Of a DNA stretch of 64,000 nt, positions 46,426 to 54,033 are shown piece after piece (within the stretch, counting starts at the first letter, position 1; the number at the start of each line of letters is the position of its first letter). The stretch is taken from the NCBI RefSeq assembly GCF_007860125.1, contig NZ_SJPW01000006.1, forward strand, positions 63,525 to 127,524. Reading direction: 5' to 3'. The notes under the pieces were generated by a model that had not been told where the DNA came from, searched no databases, and worked only from the letters and a program-made list of their open reading frames with translations. Source of the DNA: Rubripirellula tenax. Its GTDB lineage: Bacteria; Planctomycetota; Planctomycetia; Pirellulales; Pirellulaceae. The position numbers and the translations under genes were made by a program.

Positions 46426-48090
46426 CTAACCGCTCGCCAGATGCTCGTCGGTTTGGCTTGGTGACGCGAGTCGGTCCAACTGGATTTCGGAAATTCGCAC
46501 CTCGGCGGTCTCGAGATAGAGGCCAAGTTGTCCGCTCGCAAAACTTTGATCAGCTGAAGACAACACCACGCGTCCGTTGACCGACAGTTCGATGTAGCTT
46601 CCAAAGGCGATCAGTTGCACGTCGGCTCCGCTGCGAAACTCAGAGTACCAGAACCCCGACTGCAGCGATTGAAACTTCATCATGTGCTCGCCGCTGCCGA
46701 CTGGACCCGTTCCCCAGGCGCGCAGTTGGGCGACCCCCTTCAACAAATCCAGGGACAGGTAGTATCCATCGCGCGAGTCGGGTTCGATGCGAAAGACCAA
46801 ACCGCACTTGCCAAGGCCCTTCATGTTCAGCGTCGCGCGAAACCGAAAGTGGTCGACGGCCTCGTCGAACACAAAAGCTTGAAATCCGCTCTCGCAGGCG
46901 AGTTCCAACGCGCCGTTATCGACTCGACAGAATTGAACTTGGGGACCGACTTCTTCGATCAGGCTGTGAATGCATCTTGTGTCAATCGGTTCTCGTATGT
47001 AGTCGGCGATTCCTTCGAACGTCGCCGCACGCAATAGCCCGTTGGCGTTCCGAACGAGTCGTTTGGGCGGAGGCATTAGGTTTTCTGCGGTTCGGTCGGT
47101 CGAATTCACCGAGTAAAAATTCCATAGCAGCCAACCTTTATGATCGCGACAAACTCGACCTGCGTAGTTTCCTTGAGCCAACAACACATTGTCGTGGTAG
47201 CTCTGCCAGCAGTTTCCGATCTTGTCGGTGTGCCAGTAGCGAATCTTGGCGTCTTCGCGGATGCTGCCAATCAAGTAGTGGTCGTCATCGACGCAGATGA
47301 GGTTCGGGACTTCGACGTCATCGTACAACCGCGGATGATGCAGCGGCGGTTGGCCGACAAAGTGATTTGGTTCAACCTCTTTCATCAGCGCGACACAGCC
47401 GCGACGGACGATGGGGCCGGTTTTGACCCTTCCGGCCGCCATCAGCCAACCGTCGGTGCCATCGTGATAGTAGAACGGGTCACGGAAGCTGACCCAACGT
47501 CGACCTTCTTCGAGCGACGATTCGTAGTGTTGCGGATCAGGCTGAAGCGGAAAGCAGCTGTCCGCGTCAAACATCGCGTGTCGACTGTCAGCGATCTCGG
47601 TTCGACTTTTGCGTAAAGCGGCCTTAACCGGTTCTGGGTCATTCGGGCCGCGATGATCTACCCAGTGAACCGATGATTTTTTCCAGTGGAAGAGATCGTC
47701 GCTGGTCGCCATGCCCAGCCTCTGGTAATTGCCTTTGTCACGTCGTGAAAGTCCGGTGTAGAACATTCTCCATCGACCGGAGTGATGCGGATTGGGCGAG
47801 ACATGCATGGTCCACAACATCAGATCATCCCAACTGCCAGGATCACCGATGAACAGCGCATTATTGACTCGCCGCCAGTTCAATGCGTCCGTACTCACAG
47901 CGTGAGCGATGAAATCGTGATTGGGCAGCACGAGGTGAAAGAGGTGGTACAGCCCATCGTGGAACAGAATGTCCACATCGCCAATCGTTTTGCGGCTTCC
48001 GTCGGTTTCTGAAAACATGCTGTAAGTCGGAGTGGTGTATGGAGGTTTTGCAGTCGTGTTGGTCCGTTTATCGACCGCCGGCCCCGCCAA
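46426..48090 (-). CDS. GH32/GH43-like five-bladed beta-propeller glycosidase with lectin-like C-terminal domain
   Basis: A protein of 554 residues (TTG at 48,090; an ATG at 48,018 is also possible). The propeller opens with [18 protein letters not shown], where Asp38 or Asp40 would be the nucleophile. It contains [11 protein letters not shown] (R203-D204-P205, the clan's RDP transition-state stabiliser) and [18 protein letters not shown] (E260, the acid/base in the ExP motif). A beta-sandwich (about 385-540; [31 protein letters not shown]) follows, like GH32 C-terminal modules. No signal peptide is visible. It is likely a glycosidase acting on fructosides or related furanosides; the linkage is not predictable. 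The classic NDPNG is absent. Confidence 0.7.
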   Translation of the reverse strand: MAGPAVDKRTNTTAKPPYTTPTYSMFSETDGSRKTIGDVDILFHDGLYHLFHLVLPNHDFIAHAVSTDALNWRRVNNALFIGDPGSWDDLMLWTMHVSPNPHHSGRWRMFYTGLSRRDKGNYQRLGMATSDDLFHWKKSSVHWVDHRGPNDPEPVKAALRKSRTEIADSRHAMFDADSCFPLQPDPQHYESSLEEGRRWVSFRDPFYYHDGTDGWLMAAGRVKTGPIVRRGCVALMKEVEPNHFVGQPPLHHPRLYDDVEVPNLICVDDDHYLIGSIREDAKIRYWHTDKIGNCWQSYHDNVLLAQGNYAGRVCRDHKGWLLWNFYSVNSTDRTAENLMPPPKRLVRNANGLLRAATFEGIADYIREPIDTRCIHSLIEEVGPQVQFCRVDNGALELACESGFQAFVFDEAVDHFRFRATLNMKGLGKCGLVFRIEPDSRDGYYLSLDLLKGVAQLRAWGTGPVGSGEHMMKFQSLQSGFWYSEFRSGADVQLIAFGSYIELSVNGRVVLSSADQSFASGQLGLYLETAEVRISEIQLDRLASPSQTDEHLASG

Positions 48091-48592
48091 ACAGCGAGCG
48101 GGGAACGACTATCGTAGCCTCAAGCTGCCAGCTTGTCGGCCCAAGGCAGCTCGCAAGGCGGTCGCATGCGGTTACGTTGATGTTGGATTGACGGAAACTT
48201 TCTGCTCGTGCTAGTCGGAGTCATTGGCATGGAATCTTCAACTGTGTTGGGGACGGTGTGCAAGAATGGCTACTGCTACATTTCTATCGAGCAACTTGAT
48301 AAATGCGTACGAAAATCGGATCGTCTTGATCCAAGTTTTCAGCAATGCGATGCTGGTGACGCGCGGTGACGATGAATCATTGGACGCGCGTTCGATGGCG
48401 ATGGCTCAAACGGAGGATATCTCCATGGCACTTGCGTCACCTTTGCCAGTACGTCGGCGGACGAGGGTCTTTTGTTCCAGTCCTCTCGCTCGACAAATCG
48501 CGTAGCGGCACGGAAAGCGAATTTAGGCGTCTTGAAAAGCATCTTTCGCTGCAGGCTCCCACGGGCAAATCAGATCGCCTATAACGTGCACC
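48091..48592. other. 500-base gap between divergent genes
   Basis: No gene I can support. It contains a short caagct-gcc-agcttg palindrome (about 48,121-48,135) and, at the right edge, the GTGCAC palindromes listed separately. Small frames across 48,224-48,584 show no family features. Confidence 0.5.
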
Positions 48593-48618
48593 TTGACGTG
48601 CACAATAGGAGGTGTACC
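48585..48618 (+). promoter_or_regulatory. palindrome array plus Shine-Dalgarno upstream of RIC-like gene
   Basis: Two exact copies of cgtgcac (48,585-48,591 and 48,597-48,603) lie 12 bases apart. A similar palindrome, ggtgtacc, follows at 48,611-48,618. Overlapping the last is aggagg (48,607-48,612), seven bases before a TTG at 48,620. The arrangement would suit a dimeric repressor that covers the ribosome site or promoter. The function is inferred. Confidence 0.35.
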
Positions 48619-48619
48619 T

Positions 48620-48952
48620 TTGGGTGTAGGTCGCACACTATCACGTCGGCTGCATCGAACACGTTGTGACGCCGATCGCGGTATTGAGGCCATCGTTAAC
48701 GCTGACGCGATGCGGCTAGCCGACTTGGCCGACCGCATCGAAAAATCGCATTGCGATTCCCCGCGAGAAGAACTGGCGCGACTCGACTTCATGACCGAAA
48801 ACGTCGCTCGTGTTCATCGTGACAAGAAGTCTCATTTGACGATCGTTCGGGAAGCCTTCGTGGATCAGGGGGATGAACTCGAATCGCACGTGATCAAGGA
48901 AGAGAAGATCCTGTTTCCGCAAAAAATTGAACTGGAAGAAGAGACGCAATGA
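48620..48952 (+). CDS. short RIC/hemerythrin-like di-iron protein
   Basis: About 110 residues from TTG 48,620, chosen for the aggagg seven bases upstream; the frame is open from 48,593. It covers the middle of RIC/YtfE/ScdA proteins: ADLADRIEKSH (first helix with His), SPREELARLDFMTENVARVH (second His), then LESHVIKEEKILFPQ with the His and Glu ligands. The N-terminal ScdA_N domain (with FCCxG) and the last hemerythrin helices are missing, so at best a half-set of di-iron ligands is present. The stop overlaps the next gene's ATG (atga, 48,949-48,952), which implies the gene is translated and coupled. RIC proteins repair nitrosatively damaged iron centres; whether this short form does is unknown. 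Confidence 0.55.
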   Translation: MGVGRTLSRRLHRTRCDADRGIEAIVNADAMRLADLADRIEKSHCDSPREELARLDFMTENVARVHRDKKSHLTIVREAFVDQGDELESHVIKEEKILFPQKIELEEETQ

Positions 48953-50388
48953 CTTCCGAAACGCTTCGATCGACACTGCTACTGATCGCTGCTCTCGTGT
49001 CCTACGATTCGTTGGCGGGTAAAAACTGGCCCAATTTTCGAGGCGATGGCAGCAGCACGGTAACGGCAGATTTGCCAACACGATGGTCGGCTGATGAGGG
49101 AGTGTCGTGGCAGGTCGACATCCCTGGTTACGGTCAATCGTCGCCGGTCGTTTGGAGCGATCATGTTTACGTCACCAGCAGCGAAGGCCCATTTCAGCTT
49201 GCTTGCCAAGTTCATTCGTTCGACCTGACGACGGGAAAGAAGCTTTGGACGACGCGCGTCGAAGCAACCACGAAAGTGGAGAATTACTTTCGCAATAGCC
49301 GAGCGGCACCGACCTGCTGTGTCGACGATGCCGGCGTCTACTCTTTCTTCGCCAGCGGTGATGTGACCGCGATGAGCCACGACGGAAAGACATTGTGGAG
49401 CACACCATTGATCAAGAACTACGGCGAAGTCGCCAACGAACGCGGTGTGGCTAGCTCGTTGGCACAAACTGACGACCATATCTTCGTTCTGATCGACCAT
49501 CACGGACCATCGTACTTAGTGGCGATAAACAAATCCGATGGTCAGGTCACTTGGAAAGCCGATCGAGGTGATCGCGTTCCCTCTTGGTCGTCACCTGCAA
49601 TCGCTCGGTCCGGCGATCGAAACATCATCATCACCAGTTCAGCGGACACAGTCGACGGCTACGACGTGGCGACAGGTGAATCGTTGTGGCAGCTTGCTGG
49701 TCTGCAAGGCAACCACATACCATCGGCAACCGTCGTCGACGACCTAGTCTTCGTCGGTTCAACGACCGTGTACGGAGGTGCCACGGACGAGGACGCGGTC
49801 GCCGGATCGAATTGTTGCATCGAGCTAACGCACGACGACGACAGACCCGGATACAAAGTCCGTTGGGGAGCCGAGCGAGCGAACTCGTATTACTCAACGC
49901 CGCTCGCGTTTGCGGGTTACGTATACTACGTGAATAAAGTCGGCGTTCTGTACTGCGTCAATCAAGAAACGGGAGAGCAGGTTTTCGCAAAACGAATCGG
50001 CAATCCCTGTTGGGCGTCCGCCGTTGGTGTGACCCATTCAAATGGCGAACAGCTCGTCTACTTTGTTTTGAAGAACGGGTTCACGATCGTTCTTCGACCG
50101 GGCAACGAGTACGATCAGGTCGCCCGCAATCAGCTCTACGATGCCGATGCGATGATGGAAGCGAGGGAATCCGCCGAGAAACAACGAAAGACGAACTCGG
50201 TTCCCGCCGATCAAGCAAAGCCAAAGACCGGCCCCGAAAAGGTGTTCGCCGGCATGCCTGAACGTCAATTGCATCAGATGTTCTCTTACGGTGATCCGAT
50301 GGTTTACGGAGTCGCAGTCGCGCAAGACCGGTTGCTCATCCGCACTGGACAAGCACTGTTTTGTGTTGGCGGCGAGGCGACGCAGTGA
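48949..50388 (+). CDS. PQQ-like (BamB-type) beta-propeller protein
   Basis: A protein of 479 residues with an N-terminal signal peptide-like segment (MTSETLRSTLLLIAALVSYD) and then NWPNFRGDGSSTV, the opening of the planctomycete PQQ-binding-like propeller family. Blades are seen as repeated W/G motifs: SSPVVWSDHVYVTS, FDLTTGKKLWTTRV, LVAINKSDGQVTWKADRG, GYDVATGESLWQLAG. No active-site residue set for a dehydrogenase is evident; family members are usually scaffolds or unknown. The last 90 residues contain a charged stretch (AMMEARESAEKQRK). It begins inside the RIC-like gene's stop codon, so expression is coupled. The protein is probably periplasmic. Confidence 0.82.
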   Translation: MTSETLRSTLLLIAALVSYDSLAGKNWPNFRGDGSSTVTADLPTRWSADEGVSWQVDIPGYGQSSPVVWSDHVYVTSSEGPFQLACQVHSFDLTTGKKLWTTRVEATTKVENYFRNSRAAPTCCVDDAGVYSFFASGDVTAMSHDGKTLWSTPLIKNYGEVANERGVASSLAQTDDHIFVLIDHHGPSYLVAINKSDGQVTWKADRGDRVPSWSSPAIARSGDRNIIITSSADTVDGYDVATGESLWQLAGLQGNHIPSATVVDDLVFVGSTTVYGGATDEDAVAGSNCCIELTHDDDRPGYKVRWGAERANSYYSTPLAFAGYVYYVNKVGVLYCVNQETGEQVFAKRIGNPCWASAVGVTHSNGEQLVYFVLKNGFTIVLRPGNEYDQVARNQLYDADAMMEARESAEKQRKTNSVPADQAKPKTGPEKVFAGMPERQLHQMFSYGDPMVYGVAVAQDRLLIRTGQALFCVGGEATQ

Positions 50389-50580
50389 ACGCAAACGAAT
50401 CGGCCGTCACCAAGGTCGTTGCGAAGCTACAGTAGATCGCGTCCGCATTGGCGTAGTTCGACGCGCAAATGATGAGCGACTGAGATGTTGGAAACGACAT
50501 TGATCGACTCATCCGCACGGCCAGACGGAACGATCAGGCCGACCAACATCCAAACGCAGAACACGTCGCTATCTTCATCT

Positions 50581-51414
50581 TCATTGCCTCTGCACTCCCC
50601 GCCATCTTAACACCGTTAAGATGGCACGATGGTCCGAAGCGACGGTCTCATCGAGGACTCTCGTTTCGATGGCACTCCAAAGCTCTTTTGGACGAAAGAG
50701 CACGAAGTCAATCTGCTTGGTTGGCTGTGCAACTGGAATGGTTGGCATCGGTTTGTCGCTGTTGTCGGTCCAGTGCCGCTTCAATTCCAGCAATGTCTTG
50801 CTTCCCGGCCCGTCGTTCATATCGCCCGCCAGAATCGCTGGCGTCTGACGGTGCTTTGCAACAAGTTCGTTAATTGCCTGTGCTGATGCGATCCGTTCCG
50901 CGTCGTCAGGGCGGTGATCGAAATGCGTCGCCAGGATCATCACAGGCGTTCCGGTAACCGGTTCCTGGACAGAAGCCTGAAGCACGCCACGTTGTTCGCC
51001 ATGGTCAAGGTTCGGCAGAAGTCGATTGGCATGTTGGGTGATCGGCCAGCGTGACAGGATCGCGTTGCCGTATTGGCCACCTTGCAGCGATATGTTTTCG
51101 CCAAAAACGAAATTCATTCGTGTCAATTTGGCTATTTCAGCCGTCTGGTCGACGCCGCCGGAGCGTTTTACGTTTTTGTCGACTTCCTGCAACGCAACGA
51201 TGTCTGGCCTAACCGATGCGATCACTCTTGCGATGCGAGCAAGATCAAGCTTGTGGTCGACGCCTTCGCCATGGTGAATATTGTAGCTGAGCACGCGCAC
51301 TTCGATCGGTTCGCCCGCCCAAACAAACGACGTCGTCAGAACAAACACAAACGATATGGCAAGTTGCACGCATCCACCGCTTGCGGTCAGCTTCGATATG
51401 AAATTGCATTTCAT
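50581..51414 (-). CDS. secreted endonuclease/exonuclease/phosphatase-family hydrolase
   Basis: A protein of 277 residues with a signal peptide (about 1-33, ending SFVWAG). The EEP metal-dependent core is complete: VLSYNIHHGEG (Asn), VALQEVD (Glu metal ligand), THFDHRPDDAER (His), ILAGDMNDGP (Asp and Asn), KQIDFVLF (Asp) and SDHRAI (catalytic His). Substrates in this superfamily include nucleic acids, sphingomyelin, inositol phosphates and other phosphodiesters. Export suggests an extracellular phosphodiester scavenger. An alkaline phosphatase-like remnant lies just upstream on the same strand (51,421-51,561), and two other phosphoesterases lie within 5 kb. The gene's last codons contain a perfect 11-bp inverted repeat (50,601-50,625). 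Confidence 0.88.
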   Translation of the reverse strand: MKCNFISKLTASGGCVQLAISFVFVLTTSFVWAGEPIEVRVLSYNIHHGEGVDHKLDLARIARVIASVRPDIVALQEVDKNVKRSGGVDQTAEIAKLTRMNFVFGENISLQGGQYGNAILSRWPITQHANRLLPNLDHGEQRGVLQASVQEPVTGTPVMILATHFDHRPDDAERIASAQAINELVAKHRQTPAILAGDMNDGPGSKTLLELKRHWTDNSDKPMPTIPVAQPTKQIDFVLFRPKELWSAIETRVLDETVASDHRAILTVLRWRGVQRQ

Positions 51415-51720
51415 CGTGACTCAATTCCGGTTGTATTGATGCTCGGTAGAATTTTGAATGAACGGTTCGGCGCGATCGAGATTTTTATAGTGTCCGTGAT
51501 CGGCAGTGAGAATCAATGCCATTCGGTCCGGCCTGACGTTCCATGAAATTTCCGTTTCACGCTACGATTCCGTTCTCGTTGCTGAGGATTCATTGTCAGC
51601 GTGATTTGTTGGAATCGAGTATAAATTGTTGTGCTTTTCGTCGTGCATTAGTTTTTCAACTTGCATCGCGGTTGCAAAGTCACCAACGTTACGACTGCTT
51701 CGTCCCTCACGGAAGCCAAG
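51415..51720. other. 306-base gap between divergent phosphoesterase genes
   Basis: It holds the alkaline-phosphatase-like remnant on the minus strand (51,421-51,561). The remaining 150 bases upstream of the metallophosphoesterase start are AT-richer and presumably contain its promoter. No further gene is seen. Confidence 0.45.
51421..51561 (-). pseudogene. 3' remnant of an alkaline-phosphatase-superfamily gene
   Basis: The minus strand codes RMALILTADHGHYKNLDRAE then PFIQNSTEHQYNRN before a stop at 51,421. The segment LILTADHGHY is the metal-ligand signature of alkaline phosphatase/phosphodiesterase proteins. A stop codon at 51,562-51,564 closes the frame upstream and I could not find the rest of the gene. 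The fragment ends seven bases before the EEP gene's start, so an operon of two phosphoesterases may once have existed here. Confidence 0.4.
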
Positions 51721-52998
51721 ATGTTCAATCGTCGTCAATTCATCGGCACGATTCCGGTCAGCGCCGTCGCACTCTCTGCGATCGGGATCAACCAACAAGC
51801 TCGATCACAAGAAGCACAAAACGAGTCCGCTGAATCGTCCGCGCTGCTTGCCAGTCCGCCCGTTGTACAGAATCCTCGTGTGGACGGCTTTGGCGTCAGT
51901 GTTGCGGTTCGTTCTCTAGCAACTGCCTGGGTTGAGTACGGTTTCGCCGAAGGCGATTTGCCGTTCACTGCCATTGCCAGTCACCACGGTTTGGTCAGCG
52001 CCGACGACCGAGTGCTACATGTTCGCGTCGAGCATCCTGAGCCGTTGCCCTGTGATAAGCCGATCTACTATCGCGTCGTGGTACAGTCGCTCGGCTATGC
52101 GAGCGCGTATTCGTTGCAGCGTGGTAAGCCGCAAGCGACCACTACGTATGCTCTCAAGTTGCCCGATCCAGCATCGGATCGAATTCGTCTGGTCAGCATC
52201 AATGACACACACGAGAACCTCGAGACGATCCAAGCGTTGCACGGTGAAATTGAGAAACTGAAGCCGGATTTACTGATCTGGAATGGAGATAGTTGCAACG
52301 ACTTTGATGCGGCGGATTCGCCCGAGCAAATTTTGCTTAATCCGGCACAAGACGCCATTGAGTCCTGGGCCAGCACTCGTCCGCTCGTTTTTAGCAATGG
52401 AAATCACGATGTCCGTGGTCAGCGGGCGCGAGAAGTGATCAAGAGTTTTGCGGGTTGTCCCGAGTCGGCAGAGTTGCCCTACAGCCAGGCATTGCGTTTG
52501 GGGCCTCTGGCGCTGATCACGCTGGACACGGGCGAGGACAAGCCGGACGAGCATCCGGTGTTTGCGGGAACCGCTGCTTACGAACCTTATCGTGAACGCC
52601 AGGCTACCTGGTTGAAACGCGTGCTTGATCGTCCCGAGATTAAAAATGCCCCGCTAAAGATTGTCGCGTGCCACATACCTTTGCGTGGCCTCGATGGCCA
52701 GAACGATGGAACGACGCTGGAAGGGTATGCCAGTTATTGCGGATTCGGTGCGAAGCTCTGGCTTCCGATCTTGAGGCAGGCTGGTGTTCAGGCGATTCTG
52801 TCGGGGCACATGCACAGCGACCGATTGGATGCAGCAACAGACGACATGCCAATCCTGCAGTTTGTTGGTGGTGGACCCAAGCCAGAGCAAGCGACACTCA
52901 CAGTGATCGACGCAGAGCAGGACGGATCGCAGCAGTCACTCGATATTCGCATCGTTGATCTGCACGGCAAAGTGTTGCATCAACATCGCTGGTCGTGA
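51721..52998 (+). CDS. secreted calcineurin-like metallophosphoesterase
   Basis: A protein of 425 residues from ATG 51,721 (MFNRRQFIGTIPVSAVALSA), a twin-arginine-like signal (NRRQFIG), so export folded by Tat is likely. A fibronectin/purple-acid-phosphatase-like N-terminal beta domain (about 40-140) precedes the catalytic domain. All five calcineurin blocks are present: SINDTHEN (first Asp and His), IWNGDSCND (bridging Asp), SNGNHDVRG (Asn, His), VACHIPL (His) and LSGHMHSDRLD (His-x-His). It should be a di-metal phosphomonoesterase or diesterase. It lies divergently from the EEP gene. Confidence 0.9.
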   Translation: MFNRRQFIGTIPVSAVALSAIGINQQARSQEAQNESAESSALLASPPVVQNPRVDGFGVSVAVRSLATAWVEYGFAEGDLPFTAIASHHGLVSADDRVLHVRVEHPEPLPCDKPIYYRVVVQSLGYASAYSLQRGKPQATTTYALKLPDPASDRIRLVSINDTHENLETIQALHGEIEKLKPDLLIWNGDSCNDFDAADSPEQILLNPAQDAIESWASTRPLVFSNGNHDVRGQRAREVIKSFAGCPESAELPYSQALRLGPLALITLDTGEDKPDEHPVFAGTAAYEPYRERQATWLKRVLDRPEIKNAPLKIVACHIPLRGLDGQNDGTTLEGYASYCGFGAKLWLPILRQAGVQAILSGHMHSDRLDAATDDMPILQFVGGGPKPEQATLTVIDAEQDGSQQSLDIRIVDLHGKVLHQHRWS

Positions 52999-53133
52999 AC
53001 GCCGACTTTGCATTGAGGACAATTGTTTGCGAAGCGTCTCTCTGGTAGAGCCGTTTGAATTTCACCTACTACGATCAATTGAGTTTAGAATCCGTACTCC
53101 CTCCCCTACGACAGCGCGTCACTCAGGCATAAC

Positions 53134-54033
53134 GTGAACGAGACGGCGCAACTCAACTTACGGATTGCCTGCCTCCGGCTGGGGGCGTTTCTTTGCTTCG
53201 CCGGGTGGACCTGGGTGCATTTCTACTGGGAAGGCCCCTATGGTGTGCTTCTCTGGCATGGCACCACCTACGAACTTGCGAACCGATTCGGCTTCTCCTG
53301 GGACGATTTCGTCGGATCGGGGGCCGGCGATGGCTTGGTGCAGAAATGGATCGCCAGAATCTGGTTGCTGTACCTGATGTGTGCATTTTTGAGCGTGACG
53401 GTTCGCGAAAAGTCCTGGATCCAAATGTTCGGTTTGGTGATCGGCAGCGGAATGCTGACCTTGCTCAGCTACGCGGCGTACGTTTCCTCGCAAAATCAGC
53501 TACCCATGTTCATCGAACATGGTGGGCAGATGTTGATTCCCATCCTGCTTGTCATGGCACTCGCCTTTGGTGCAAGCCACAAAGCCACGGTGATCACTGC
53601 CATGATTGCGTTGGTCATGACGTTCGCCGGACATGGTTGTTATGCGACAGGGCTTTGGCCGACGCCTGGAAAATTTTATGCCATGACGACATTGATCCTC
53701 GGAGTTGAATACCCAACGGCTCAAGCCTTGCTACGAACAGCTGGCATTCTTGATTTTTGGGTTTGCATCGGAATCTGTATCCCGTTTCTGCGCCGAAGCT
53801 GTGCTTTTTACGCTACTGTCTGGGGGTGCTTAACCGCCATCGCTCGCCCGGTCGCTGGGATGTCTTGGGGGCTCAACTACTGGGGAGCCGACCAATACAT
53901 GCACGAAGCAGTTCTCCGATCGCCACACTTTCTGATTCCTCTGTATTTGTTCTTGAATTGGCGGCAACCGCGATCGGCAGTCAATACAGATAAACTAGCG
54001 ACGACTCACCCCGAACGAATGGTAGATCGATGA
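53134..54033 (+). CDS. unknown polytopic membrane protein coupled to PhoD-like gene
   Basis: A protein of 299 residues with about seven hydrophobic segments (for example RIACLRLGAFLCFAGWTWVH, IQMFGLVIGSGMLTLLSYAA and FWVCIGICIPFL). The GTG at 53,134 is the only start before the first helix. I recognise no family; the general layout is reminiscent of DoxX-like proteins, but the link is weak. Its stop overlaps the next gene's ATG (atga at 54,030-54,033), so its product may work with, or help anchor, the PhoD-like phosphatase. Confidence 0.75.
   Translation: MNETAQLNLRIACLRLGAFLCFAGWTWVHFYWEGPYGVLLWHGTTYELANRFGFSWDDFVGSGAGDGLVQKWIARIWLLYLMCAFLSVTVREKSWIQMFGLVIGSGMLTLLSYAAYVSSQNQLPMFIEHGGQMLIPILLVMALAFGASHKATVITAMIALVMTFAGHGCYATGLWPTPGKFYAMTTLILGVEYPTAQALLRTAGILDFWVCIGICIPFLRRSCAFYATVWGCLTAIARPVAGMSWGLNYWGADQYMHEAVLRSPHFLIPLYLFLNWRQPRSAVNTDKLATTHPERMVDR

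Noticed and set aside
48224-48505. A 93-codon plus-strand frame in the gap before the RIC-like gene
   Set aside because: It has no domain, signal or conserved pattern.
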